A stretch of 64,000 bases of DNA, taken from contig JAQOTE010000015.1 in NCBI GenBank assembly GCA_029945375.1, positions 62,001-126,000 of the forward strand, in the 5' to 3' direction. Source of the stretch: Agaricus subrufescens. Its lineage: Eukaryota > Basidiomycota > Agaricomycetes > Agaricales > Agaricaceae. The translations under genes were made by a program, and so were the position numbers. The notes beneath the pieces are model-generated. The model did no database searches and was not told the origin of the DNA. It saw only the letters and a list, made by a program, of their open reading frames with translations. Positions 9,836 through 19,983 of this stretch are shown one piece after another (position 1 is the first letter of the stretch; each line of letters opens with the position of its first letter).

Positions 9836-12800
9836 TCGTATGAGAAATCGATATGTTTGCCCCAGAAACGACTAGGAGTGCAGGAGTTAATACTCAAACC
9901 GGAAATTACCAAACCCAATGGAGAAACATTCCAAGCCAAAACCATGCTTGACTCTGGATGCACCCACACTTGTATCGACAAACGAACCGTCCATAAACAG
10001 AAAATCCCCACCCATAAACTCGACCATCCCATCCAGGCAACCAACGCCGACGGTACCCCGAGCGGAAAAGAACCCATCACCAAATTCGTCAACCTGGATC
10101 TAAACATAGAAGGACACCAAGAAACCATCGACGCGGTCGTAGCCGAACTGGACTCGGCGGACATCTTCATTGGACATGATTGGTTAACCAAACACAACCC
10201 GGAAATCGACTGGAATCGAGGAACTGTAACCTTCTCAAGATGCCCACCCGAATGCTCAATCAGACACACCAACTTCTCACTGCCGGAACACCTGCGACGC
10301 CTCCAAACCAAATGGGAAGACTTCGAAGAAGAAAAAGAACCCGACCCGACCGACCCCCTAGACCTACCTGAATACATGAGACCGTACACCCACCTCTTCA
10401 ACAAAAAGAACTTCGACAAACTACCGAAACGAACCCAATGGGACCACAAGGTCAACCTACTCCCGGACGCCCCAAACGAAATCGATGCAAAGGTCTACGA
10501 AATGACCCCCAAGGAAGAAATCGAGCTCAACAAATTCCTGGACGAAAACCTGGCCTCTAACCGGATCCGACCATCCAAAAGCCCTTACGCCGCACCATGC
10601 TTCTTTGTACCTAAAAAAGATGGATCTCTACGGCTATGTCAAGACTATCGGAAGCTCAACGAAGCTACTATTAAAGATAAAACCCCCCTACCACTCATTA
10701 GCGAAGTCATCGGAAAGCTTAAACACGCCAAATACTTCAACAAGCTCGACATCATCTGGGGATACAACAACGTAAGGATTAAAGAAGGAGACGAATGGAA
10801 AGGCGCAATCTTAACCAACAGAGGACTATTCGAACCTACGGTGATGTTTTTCGGAATGTGCAACTCTCCTGCAACCTTCTCTCGGTGGATGACCACCATA
10901 TTCCGCGAAATGATCCAAGACGGTTCCCTGGTCAACTACATTGACGATTTCGCCATTCCTGCCGACTCACTCCCTGAACTAGAAGAACGGACATTGCGAT
11001 TCCTAAAAATAGCGGACGAAAACAACCTGTGCTTCAAACGAACCAAGTGCGAGTTTAATGCAACCAAGATCTCGATGCTAGGAACGGTTATAGGAGATGG
11101 TCAAGCAAGCATGGAAACTGAAAAAGTCGAATCGGTCCGAAACTGGAGAACCCCAACCTGCGTAAAGGATGTCGAACGGTTTATCGGCTTCGCAAACTTC
11201 TACAGGCGTTTTATTCAGGACTTTAGCACTCTCGCTGCGCCGCTCAATGCCTTGAAGGGAGGTAAGATCCCAAAACCATGGAAATGGACCTCCGAGGAAC
11301 AAAACGCTTTCGAAGCCATCAAAACTGCCATTACCAACGAACCCGTCCTAGCTCTACCAGACAACGAAGGGAAATTCAGACTCGAGACTGACGCATCCAA
11401 CGTAGGAATCGGAGCAGTCTTATCCCAGGAACAAGAAGGAAAATGGCACCCTGTCGCCTTCATGTCCAAAGCCCTCACCGACGCAGAAAAGAACTACGAG
11501 ATCTACGACAAAGAACTCCTTGCCATAGTCAAAGCAATCAAGAACTGGAGACACTATCTACTAGACGCCAAACATCAATTCGAAATCTGGACCGACCACG
11601 AAAACCTCAAATACTTCCGCGAACCACAAAAACTAAATGCCCGCCAGGCCCGATGGTATCTCATGCTCCAAGAATACGATTACCTACTCCGACACATCCC
11701 TGGTAAAACCAACGTCAAGGCCGACATCCTATCCAGACTCTTCCGACACGAGAACCCCGAAGAAGAGACCAAAATCGAGATGTTCAAAGACCGCATGATA
11801 ATCAGAACCTTATCCGAATTACCCACGTCGCTAGAAATAACCCTCCTCCAGAACCGAAACTTCAGTATCTCCACGGACTCCCACATCTTAAACGCAATTC
11901 GAAACTCCCCGAAACCCGAATACCGCGTAACTCAGGAGAAAAACAAACGACCTGAACTATTCTGGGAAGAAAAGGGAATCACCTATCGAAATGGAAAAAT
12001 CTACGTCCCAGACGAACCGAAACTTCGAGAAACTATTCTACTCGACCACCATAATCCACCCGACATCGGACACCCCGGAACTTACCGCATGCTCGAACTC
12101 CTAAAACGAACCTTCTGGTGGCCCACCATCAAGACTGACGTCAAACGATTCGTGAAAGGATGCACGGAATGCCAAAGGAACAAGATCATTCGTCAACCAG
12201 GTCACATCGCACTCAATCCACTACCGATCCCCGAACTCCCCTGGCAAGAAATCTCCATTGACATGATCGGACCCCTACCTAAATCTGAGGAACACGACGC
12301 CATACTAGTCATAGTCGATCGATTTTCCAAAATGATTCACCTTATCCCCACCGAAACCTCTCTCACGTCAAAACAGCTAGCCGAAATCTACAAGAAAGAA
12401 GTCTGGCGCATTCATGGAATTCCCAAGCGTATTATTAGCGATCGAGGACCCCAGTTCGCATCGAAATTCATGAAAGAACTCTGCACTGTACTGGGCATCG
12501 AAAGAAACCTATCCACCGCATACCACCCGCAAACCGATGGACAAACTGAAAGGATTAACCAAGAAGTGGAATCATACCTACGCAACTTCGTCAACTACAA
12601 ACAAAACAACTGGGCAAAATGGCTTCCCACAGCCGAATTCCAATACAACGACAAAACCCACGCTGCCACCAAACAAACCCCGTTCTTCTTGACATATGGA
12701 ACTCACCCTTGGAAAGGAAACCTCACCGTTAACTCGGCAAATCCACTCGCCAACGAATTCGCCTCGGAACTAGCGAAAACCCGAGAAGAAGCCCGGAACG

Positions 12801-13294
12801 CTTTGGAAGATTACAACCAAACCATGTCTGAAAGAGGAAACCTGAAACGGCAGAAACCTCCCCTATCCAAAGGAGACCTCGTCTTCTTAGAAGCAAGCAA
12901 CATACGATCAAACCGCCCTTCCGGAAAAATAGACAACAAAAGATACGGTCCCTTCGAAATTCTAGAACCAGTTGGAAACACCTCGTTCCGCCTAAAATTA
13001 CCTGAAACATGGGCAATCCACGACGTCTTCCATTCTTCACTCCTCACCAAATTCATTCCACCCGAATTCGAATGTCAGAAGGCTGCCCCACCGCCACCAC
13101 CGGACATTATTAACAACGAAGAAGAATACGAAGTCGAGGAAATCCGAGGACACCGAAAGAAAGGCCGAGGCATACAATACCTGGTACACTGGAAAGGATA
13201 TGACAACTCCGAGGATACGTGGCAATCCGCAGCAGACCTTGAGAACGCACAGGAACTCCTATCCGAATATAGGAAACTTAACAACCTCCTGTGA
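9836..13294 (+). CDS. Chromovirus B Pol polyprotein with chromodomain
   Basis: Open for about 1150 codons from just after a stop at 9833-9835. Domains in order: aspartic protease (LDSGCTHTCID), reverse transcriptase (FFVPKKDGSLRLCQDYRKLN, catalytic YIDD), RNase H (LETDASNVGIGAVLSQ, YEIYDKELLAIVKAI), integrase zinc finger (HH..C..C around GCTECQRNK), DDE integrase core (SIDMIGP, ISDRGPQF, HPQTDGQTERINQE) and a C-terminal chromodomain (YLVHWKGYDNSEDTWQ) that would direct integration to marked chromatin. No in-frame ATG lies near the start, so it should be made as a Gag-Pol fusion. Compared with element A one base is missing near 9861 (GCCCCAG for GCCCTCAG), which puts pol in a frame that cannot be reached directly from gag. 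It is likely disabled at the junction or uses another route. Confidence 0.9.
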   Translation, partial: SYEKSICLPQKRLGVQELILKPEITKPNGETFQAKTMLDSGCTHTCIDKRTVHKQKIPTHKLDHPIQATNADGTPSGKEPITKFVNLDLNIEGHQETIDAVVAELDSADIFIGHDWLTKHNPEIDWNRGTVTFSRCPPECSIRHTNFSLPEHLRRLQTKWEDFEEEKEPDPTDPLDLPEYMRPYTHLFNKKNFDKLPKRTQWDHKVNLLPDAPNEIDAKVYEMTPKEEIELNKFLDENLASNRIRPSKSPYAAPCFFVPKKDGSLRLCQDYRKLNEATIKDKTPLPLISEVIGKLKHAKYFNKLDIIWGYNNVRIKEGDEWKGAILTNRGLFEPTVMFFGMCNSPATFSRWMTTIFREMIQDGSLVNYIDDFAIPADSLPELEERTLRFLKIADENNLCFKRTKCEFNATKISMLGTVIGDGQASMETEKVESVRNWRTPTCVKDVERFIGFANFYRRFIQDFSTLAAPLNALKGGKIPKPWKWTSEEQNAFEAIKTAITNEPVLALPDNEGKFRLETDASNVGIGAVLSQEQEGKWHPVAFMSKALTDAEKNYEIYDKELLAIVKAIKNWRHYLLDAKHQFEIWTDHENLKYFREPQKLNARQARWYLMLQEYDYLLRHIPGKTNVKADILSRLFRHENPEEETKIEMFKDRMIIRTLSELPTSLEITLLQNRNFSISTDSHILNAIRNSPKPEYRVTQEKNKRPELFWEEKGITYRNGKIYVPDEPKLRETILLDHHNPPDIGHPGTYRMLELLKRTFWWPTIKTDVKRFVKGCTECQRNKIIRQPGHIALNPLPIPELPWQEISIDMIGPLPKSEEHDAILVIVDRFSKMIHLIPTETSLTSKQLAEIYKKEVWRIHGIPKRIISDRGPQFASKFMKELCTVLGIERNLSTAYHPQTDGQTERINQEVESYLRNFVNYKQNNWAKWLPTAEFQYNDKTHAATKQTPFFLTYGTHPWKGNLTVNSANPLANEFASELAKTREEARNALEDYNQTMSERGNLKRQKPPLSKGDLVFLEASNIRSNRPSGKIDNKRYGPFEILEPVGNTSFRLKLPETWAIHDVFHSSLLTKFIPPEFECQKAAPPPPPDIINNEEEYEVEEIRGHRKKGRGIQYLVHWKGYDNSEDTWQSAADLENAQELLSEYRKLNNLL

Positions 13295-13295
13295 A

Positions 13296-13304
13296 TATAA
13301 AAGG
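13296..13304 (+). promoter_or_regulatory. Candidate internal TATA box for ORF3
   Basis: TATAAAAGG starts two bases after the pol stop and 64 bp before the ORF3 ATG. The same sequence is kept at 19386 in element A. Confidence 0.4.
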
Positions 13305-13359
13305 AAACCATCCACACTACCACCGGTATAGCATCGTCTATTGGTTCGAAGAAGACATC

Positions 13360-13764
13360 ATGAGCTCCCAAAACACCGCCGAAACCCTCACCTCCACCGA
13401 ACAAGAGGCCTACCACAACCTCATCATCGACTCTTTCCGAAGCTCTGCCAAACGAGAGCTCATCGAAATCTACAGCGCGGTAACGGACGTGGACAACCGT
13501 TACGCCCACACCTACGTCCCCCTTATCTATGATCGCCCGAAAGGAGTAAACCAGGCGACCGAAGCGGAAAAAGACCACATGGTAAAGGTCATGAGGAAGG
13601 AGAGGCAGATGATCAAGAAGATCATCAGGAAGTTGCAGATGATGGAGGAAGAGTTGAGAGATCTCACCGAGGAGATAAACCCGAACGCCCACGGATGGGC
13701 CGCAAACGGAACATGGGGAGATGGTTGGGACGCACAGGCTGAAGAAAACAACCAGCAACAGTAG
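13360..13764 (+). CDS. Chromovirus B accessory ORF3, coiled-coil protein
   Basis: 134 residues from ATG 13360 (MSSQNTAETL). I do not recognise a family. The middle contains REL(I)EIYSAVTDVDNRYAHTY. Residues about 70-110 are a charged, heptad-like helix (VMRKERQMIKKIIRKLQ, MMEEELRDLTEEI) likely to form a coiled coil. The C-terminus is Gly/Trp/Asn/Gln-rich. The copy in element A (19450) is almost the same, with mostly silent or conservative changes, so the frame has been under selection. It follows pol without overlap and has its own TATAAAA, suggesting separate expression. Ty3/gypsy elements usually end with pol. Confidence 0.7.
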   Translation: MSSQNTAETLTSTEQEAYHNLIIDSFRSSAKRELIEIYSAVTDVDNRYAHTYVPLIYDRPKGVNQATEAEKDHMVKVMRKERQMIKKIIRKLQMMEEELRDLTEEINPNAHGWAANGTWGDGWDAQAEENNQQQ

Positions 13765-13792
13765 GAGTTGCCTAATAGGGAGGAAGGAATAA

Positions 13793-13799
13793 TATAAAA
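13793..13799 (+). promoter_or_regulatory. Candidate internal TATA box for ORF4
   Basis: TATAAAA followed by a pyrimidine-rich stretch (TTTCTCGCTCTTTCTTTTCC) and then the ORF4 ATG 88 bp after the box. This arrangement is typical of fungal core promoters and is repeated in element A at 19883. Confidence 0.4.
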
Positions 13800-13886
13800 T
13801 CAAACCGTTTCTCGCTCTTTCTTTTCCATTCCAACCTGCCCAACATTTCTCTCTCAAAGTACATCCCTCTCCTCGAAGCTCTAGTT

Positions 13887-14825
13887 ATGAACCCCTCCGC
13901 CCAACCCTCTGCTTCCACTGCCCAACCCTCCATTCCCCCTCACGTCCACCCCCTCTTTGATCAACGCCCCCATGAAGACTACCTCTCCTCCGTCTACAAC
14001 ATCAACGAACGCCGCACCCACCTCCTCAGACTCCTCCACGCCCTGGGATACACCCGCAACCTAGGAAAAACCCTGCACGAGACCGCCACCAACATACATA
14101 CCACCTGCCTCACCGCCGTACAACCGATCCGTACCGTCATCGGACATGATGATGATTTCCACACTGAATTCGGAGCCGTCATGAAGAGCCTCGCCCACAT
14201 CATTCCCATGAACATCGAATATCGCTCCCACAAAATGTGCTGCGCCATTATCGACCACCTCCGTGCCCTCCCTGACGTAGGAAATGAAGAGACCCGAAAC
14301 GCCGCCAAACGAATGATCGATACCTATCAGAAGTTTGCCCCCACCAGACCCGCTTCCCCAGAGCCCGAACAGGAACCCGAAGAACCTCTCCCAGTTCCCA
14401 ACTACACCACCGTCATGCGCGATCGAATGGATGAAGATTCCGATAAGGAAAATATTCCTCCCCCACCGACCAAGCAAGTCAAAGTTTGCAACATCGCCGA
14501 CCCCGACATTCTCGATGAAATGATCAAATTGAAAACCTATCTCCGACACATTCCCCCATTCGCCAACCCTACCGAATTCGCCATTCCCTTCAACTACACC
14601 TTTGCTCACGGTGGAGAAATCGAATATCGCCCCGCATACTGGACCGTCATACTCTCCGCACTGTTGAAAAACTACGGCACCGAAGACCGATACAAAGGAG
14701 AACAAGTCCGCTACGTCAAATCCGGCAACGACAACGCCCCCCACTTTATCGGCTGGAGCGAAAAGACCAACAAGTGGATAATTGCCGATAAGAAGGCCAA
14801 ATTGCTCCTCGCGCTCACCGATTGA
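13887..14825 (+). CDS. Chromovirus B accessory ORF4, unknown function
   Basis: 312 residues, no signal peptide or membrane segment, no family I recognise. The N-terminal part is Pro/Ser/His-rich, then helical (HLLRLLHALGYTRNL). A disordered acidic linker contains MDEDSDKENIPPP with a KEN box at about residue 187. The C-terminal half is globular and ends in DNAPHFIGWSEKTNKWIIAD. The homologue in element A shares the helix start, the KEN segment and the C-terminal motif but little else, although gag, pol and ORF3 are nearly identical between the elements. It ends 35 bp before the 3' LTR. Confidence 0.7.
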   Translation: MNPSAQPSASTAQPSIPPHVHPLFDQRPHEDYLSSVYNINERRTHLLRLLHALGYTRNLGKTLHETATNIHTTCLTAVQPIRTVIGHDDDFHTEFGAVMKSLAHIIPMNIEYRSHKMCCAIIDHLRALPDVGNEETRNAAKRMIDTYQKFAPTRPASPEPEQEPEEPLPVPNYTTVMRDRMDEDSDKENIPPPPTKQVKVCNIADPDILDEMIKLKTYLRHIPPFANPTEFAIPFNYTFAHGGEIEYRPAYWTVILSALLKNYGTEDRYKGEQVRYVKSGNDNAPHFIGWSEKTNKWIIADKKAKLLLALTD

Positions 14826-14847
14826 TGCTTCTCGGTGCTCGAAGCCT

Positions 14848-14860
14848 GAACGGAGGGTGA
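14848..14860 (+). other. Polypurine tract of element B
   Basis: AACGGAGGGTGA immediately precedes the 3' LTR, and the same purine stretch precedes the 3' LTR of element A. It is the expected primer for plus-strand DNA synthesis. Confidence 0.65.
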
Positions 14861-15169
14861 TGTTACGATTTATTTCTATTATCGGTCCCCTGACCCAGGC
14901 CCACATGCTATCGCTCCACCACCACATGCCACCATTACTGTATCCGTATATATGTTCTCATGTTTACTCAGCTATGTTCTCACCGTTAGTCAGACACCTC
15001 GGGTATACTTACTCAGCCCGACTTCTCCTTCTATTATTAGGTAGTCGACTCTTCTATAAGTAGCGTAGTTATACTCTGTATTCCTTACGCTTTACCAACT
15101 CGCTATATTCCCCATCGCTCCCAAGTCTTTGCCTTAAGTTGCAACCTGAGCTAATATAAGGTCGTAACA
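14861..15169 (+). repeat. Element B 3' LTR
   Basis: 309 bp with TGTTACG..CGTAACA ends. Compared with the 5' LTR, the first ~130 bp carry about a dozen substitutions, while the rest is close to identical apart from small indels. Confidence 0.9.
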
Positions 15170-15897
15170 AGATCCTCATCGCCACCAACCGTCTCCGCGG
15201 AGAAATCCCGGGATGGTTCGCTAAACACTGGGAGGACAAGGTTATCAAATCCGACGACACCGCAGATTGGAACACTTTTTCTCAGGAAATAGTAGACGCT
15301 TTCTCACCCGGAAACGAAAAGGAGATCGCCAAAGAAAAGATCGAAACGTACAAACAAGGAAACACCCACACCAATGACTTCCTGGTCAAATTTACCGCTC
15401 TCATTAGTCAATCCGGAACCAACGAGGACCACGCGCTCTATCTTTTAAAGAACCATACCAGACCCGACATCATCCACACCATATTGGGATATCCACCGTC
15501 CTCTATTCCCACCACTCTCAAAGGATGGATCGCTGCCATAGGATCCGTTGGAAAAGGATGGGAATCTACCGAAAAACGAAGAAACGATCATCGCACTGCC
15601 ACTGGTGTCACTTATGGAGGAAGTGGACAACCCATGGAAATAGGAGCCAGAAAGCTGGAATGGGATGCAAACGGGAGGCCTAAGTGCCTCAAATGCGGAA
15701 AGTTCGGACACATTAAGAAGGAATGCCGAGGAGGATCGGGAAGATCCAACATCGAATGCTATAATTGTGGCAAACCCGGCCACATCGCCAAAGTATGCCG
15801 AAGCCCCAAGAAACAAACCAAGATTCGCGCTATTACCACCGGAGAAGAAGGAACAGCCGAAGAAACTCAACAGGATTTTCCCAAAGGTTCGGAGTAG
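15170..15897 (+). pseudogene. Element A gag, 3' part
   Basis: The sequence after the AGATC duplication continues gag at exactly the codon where it was broken at 8286. It encodes the rest of the capsid-like region and both CCHC knuckles (CLKCGKFGHIKKEC, CYNCGKPGHIAKVC). It overlaps the start of pol, which lies in the -1 frame, the expected arrangement for programmed -1 frameshifting. No convincing slippery heptamer in the gag frame was found. Confidence 0.85.
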
Positions 15898-18800
15898 GCA
15901 CGAACTTACGAACCAATGTATCTAGCCGTATGAGAAATCGATATGTTTGCCCTCAGAAACGACTAGGAGTGCAGGAGTTAATACTCAAACCGGAAATCAC
16001 GAAACCCAATGGAGATACATTCCAAGCCAAAACCATGCTCGACTCAGGATGCACCCACACTTGTATCGACAAACGAACCGTCCATAAACAGAAAATCCCC
16101 ACCCATAAACTCGACCATCCCATCCAAGCAACCAACGCCGACGGAACCCCGAGCGGAAAAGAACCCATCACCAAATTCGTCAACCTGGATCTAAACATAG
16201 AAGGACACCAAGAAACTATCGACGCGGTCGTAGCCGAACTGGACTCGGCGGACATCTTCATTGGACATGATTGGTTAACCAAACACAACCCGGAAATCGA
16301 CTGGAATCGAGGAACTGTAACCTTCTCAAGATGCCCACCCGAATGCTCAATCAGACACACCAACTTCTCACTGCCGGAACACCTACGACGCCTCCAAACC
16401 AAATGGGAAGACTTCGAAGAAGAAAAAGAACCCGACCCGACCAACCCCCTAGACCTACCTGAATACATGAGACCGTACACCCACCTTTTCAACAAAAAGA
16501 ACTTCGACAAACTACCAAAACGAACCCAATGGGACCACGAGGTCAACCTACTCCCGGATGCCCCAAATGAAATCGACGCAAAGGTCTACGAAATGACTCC
16601 GAGGGAGGAAATCGAGCTCAATAAATTCCTGGATGAAAACCTCGCCACCAAGCGCATCAGACCGTCCAAAAGCCCTTATGCAGCCCCCTGCTTCTTTGTA
16701 CCCAAGAAAGACGGCTCACTAAGGCTATGCCAGGACTATCGCAAACTCAACTCGGTTACCATAAAAGACAAGACCCCCCTACCACTAATCAGCGAAGTCA
16801 TCGGGAAATTAAAACACGCCAAATATTTCAACAAACTCGACATCATCTGGGGATATAACAATGTACGAATCAGAGAAGGAGACGAATGGAAAGGAGCTAT
16901 CCTCACCAACAGAGGTCTTTTCGAACCAACGGTCATGTTCTTCGGAATGTGCAACTCACCAGCCACTTTCTCTCGCTGGATGACCACCATTTTCAGAGAA
17001 ATGATCCAGGACGGTTCATTAGTCAACTACATAGACGATTTCGCCATTCCCGCCGACTCACTTCCCGAACTAGAAGAGCAGACATTACGATTCCTAAAAA
17101 TCGCGGACGAAAACAACCTATGCTTCAAACGAACCAAGTGCGAGTTTAATGCAACCAAAATCTCAATGCTCGGAACAGTCATAGGCGACGGTCAAGCAAG
17201 CATGGAAACCGAAAAGGTCGAGTCGGTCCGGAACTGGAAAACGCCGACTTGTGTAAAGGACGTCGAACGGTTTATCGGCTTCGCGAATTTCTACAGGCGT
17301 TTTATTCAGGACTTTAGCACTCTCGCTGCGCCGCTCAATGCCTTGAAGGGAGGTAAGGCCCCAAAACCATGGAAATGGACCTCCGAGGAACAAAACGCTT
17401 TCGAAGCCATCAAAACCGCCATCACCAACGAACCCGTCCTAGCTCTACCAGACAACGAAGGAAAATTCAGACTCGAGACCGACGCATCCAACGTAGGAAT
17501 CGGAGCAGTCTTATCCCAGGAACAAGAAGGAAAATGGCACCCAGTCGCTTTCATGTCCAAAGCCCTCACCGACGCGGAAAAGAACTACGAAATCTACGAC
17601 AAAGAACTCCTCGCCATAGTCAAAGCGATCAAGAACTGGAGACACTACCTACTAGATGCCAAACATCAATTCGAAATCTGGACCGATCACGAAAACCTCA
17701 AATACTTCCGTGAACCTCAAAAACTAAATGCACGCCAAGCCCGATGGTATCTCATGCTCCAAGAATACGACTACTTACTCCGACACATTCCTGGCAAAAC
17801 TAACGTCAAGGCCGACATCCTATCCAGACTTTTCCGACACGAAAACCCCGAAGAAGAAACTCAGATCGAGATGTTCAAAGACCGTATTATCCTACGAACC
17901 TTATCCAAAATCCCCACCTCGCTAGAAACCACCATGCTCCTAAACCGAAACTTCTCGATCTCCACGGACCCCGACATCCTGAAACAAATTAGCAACTCCA
18001 AATACCAAGAGAACCGTGTCATTCAAGAAAAGAACAAAAGACCCGACCAATTCTGGAAAGAAAACAACATAATCTACCGAAACGGGAAGATCTATGTACC
18101 AGATGAACCTAAACTTCGAGAATCCATACTTTCGGACCACCATGACCCACCCGACATTGGACACCCCGGGACTTACCGCATGCTCGAACTTGTAAAACGA
18201 AACTTCTGGTGGCCCACGATCAAGACGGACGTCAAAAGATTCGTAAAAGGATGCACCGAATGTCAGAAAAACAAGATCAATCGACAACCCGGTCACACAC
18301 CCCTCAAACCCCTCCCCATCCCCGAAGCACCATGGCAAGAAATATCCATCGATATGATCGGCCCCCTACCTAAATCCGAGGACCACGACGCCATACTCGT
18401 ATTGTCGATCGTTTCTCCAAAATGATCCACCTCATCCCCACCGAAACCTCTCTCACGTCAAGACAGCTAGCCGAGATTTACAAGAAGGACATCTGGCGCA
18501 TACACGGAATACCCAAACGCATTATTAGCGACAGAGGCCCCCAGTTCGCCTCCAAATTCATGAAAGAACTATGTTCCGCCCTAGGAATCGAAAGAAACCT
18601 ATCCACCGCCTACCACCCCCAAACTGATGGCCAAACGGAGAGGATTAATCAAGAAGTCGAAACCTATTTGCGAAACTTTGTCAACTACAAACAAAACGAC
18701 TGGGCAAAATGGCTTCCCACCGCGGAATTCCAATACAATGACAAAACCCACGCCGCAACCAAGCAGACCCCATTCTTTCTCACTTATGGTATCCACCCCT

Positions 18801-19384
18801 GGAAAGGAAACCTGACCGTTAACTCGGATAACCCTCTGGCCAACGACTTCACCGCGGAACTAGAGAAAACCCGAAACGAAGCACGAGCAGCCCTAGAAGA
18901 ATACAATTCCACCATGTCCGAACGTGGTAATCTGAAACGACAAAAGAACCCTCTATCGAAAGGAGATCTAGTGTTCCTGGAAGCTACCAACATACGATCT
19001 AACCGCCCTTCTGGAAAATTCGACAACAAACGATACGGACCCTTCGAAATTCTGGAACCCATTGGAGAAACCTCGTTCCGTCTAAAATTACCTGAAACCT
19101 GGGCTATACACGATGTCTTCCATTCTTCTCTCCTCACCAAATTCAACGAACCCGAGTTCAACTGTCAAAAGACTCCACCTCCACCCCCCCCAGATTTTAT
19201 TAACAACGAAGAAGAATACAAAGTAGAGGAAATCCGTGGACATAGGAAGAAAGGCCGAGGAACTCAATACCTGGTACACTGGAAAGGATACGACAACTCC
19301 GAGGATACGTGGCAATCCGCAGCAGACCTTGCGAACGCACAAGAACTCCTATCCGAATATAGGAAACACAATAAACTCCTGTGA
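15765..19384 (+). pseudogene. Element A pol, frameshifted in integrase
   Basis: The domain order is the same as in element B pol, with the protease DSG, RT YIDD, RNase H, integrase and chromodomain motifs all visible. The reading frame stays open from the overlap with gag to about 18425, then continues in another frame from about 18400. One base is missing near 18402-18406 (GTATTGTCG against GTCATAGTCG in B). The break falls inside the integrase core between the first and second catalytic acidic residues, so this copy cannot make an active integrase. Confidence 0.9.
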
Positions 19385-19449
19385 ATATAAAAGGAAACCC
19401 ACCACACAACCACCGGTATAGCATCGTCTATTGGTTCGAAGAAGACATC

Positions 19450-19854
19450 ATGAGCTCCCAAAACACCGCCGAAACCCTCACCACCACCGAACAAGAAGCC
19501 TACCATAACCTCATCGTCGACTCCTTCCGGAGCTCCGCCAAGCGAGAGCTCATCGAAATCTACAGCGCAGTAACGGACGTGGACAACCGTTACGCCCACA
19601 CCTATGTCCCACTCATCTACGACCGGCCAAAGGGAGTTAACCCGGCGAACGAAGCGGAAAAGGACCATAGGGTGAAGGTCATGAGGAAGGAGAGGCAGAT
19701 GATCAAGAAGATCATTAAGAAGTTGCAGATGATGGAGGAAGAGTTGAGAGATCTCACCGAGGAGATAAACCCGAACGCCCATGGATGGGCCGCAAACGGA
19801 ACATGGGGAGATGGTTGGGATGCACAGGCAGAAGAAAACAACCAGCAACAGTAG
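19450..19854 (+). CDS. Element A ORF3, coiled-coil accessory protein
   Basis: 134 residues, starting MSSQNTAETL at 19450, colinear with element B ORF3 and almost identical, including the charged helical segment around RQMIKKIIKKLQMMEEELRD. A TATAAAAGG at 19386 precedes it. It is open although pol of the same element is broken. The function is unknown. Confidence 0.7.
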   Translation: MSSQNTAETLTTTEQEAYHNLIVDSFRSSAKRELIEIYSAVTDVDNRYAHTYVPLIYDRPKGVNPANEAEKDHRVKVMRKERQMIKKIIKKLQMMEEELRDLTEEINPNAHGWAANGTWGDGWDAQAEENNQQQ

Positions 19855-19983
19855 GAGTTGCCTAATAGGGAGGAAAGGATAATATAAAACCAAACCGTCT
19901 CTCGCTTTTCTCTCTCTCATTCCAATCTGCCCAACATTGCGCTCACAGCTAAATACGCCCCTCTGCTCGAACTCTTAGCCAGC

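Larger units (their letters stand above)
8287..15169 (+). mobile_element. Ty3/gypsy chromovirus B inserted in gag of A
   Basis: 6883 bp with 5' LTR 8287-8599 and 3' LTR 14861-15169, bounded by AGATC at 8282-8286 and 15170-15174. Gene order is gag, pol (protease-RT-RNase H-integrase-chromodomain), ORF3, ORF4, polypurine tract. The reading frames of gag, ORF3 and ORF4 are intact and pol is open for 3.4 kb. The only lesion I see is one missing base at the gag-pol junction compared with element A. The 5' and 3' LTRs differ mostly in their first ~130 bp, so it is not a very recent insertion or one LTR has been converted. Confidence 0.92.

Noticed and set aside
13075..13857. 260-codon minus-strand frame over the end of pol and ORF3
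   Set aside because: Antisense shadow of conserved coding sequence; composition follows the opposite strand.
14061..14927. 288-codon open frame on the minus strand opposite ORF4
   Set aside because: It mirrors the codon pattern of ORF4, has no splice or promoter context, and is not kept opposite ORF4 of element A.
15830..15900. Slippery heptamer for -1 frameshifting in element A gag-pol overlap
   Set aside because: TTTTCCCAAAGG looks tempting, but the X XXY YYZ pattern does not fall in the gag frame. The mechanism is left open.
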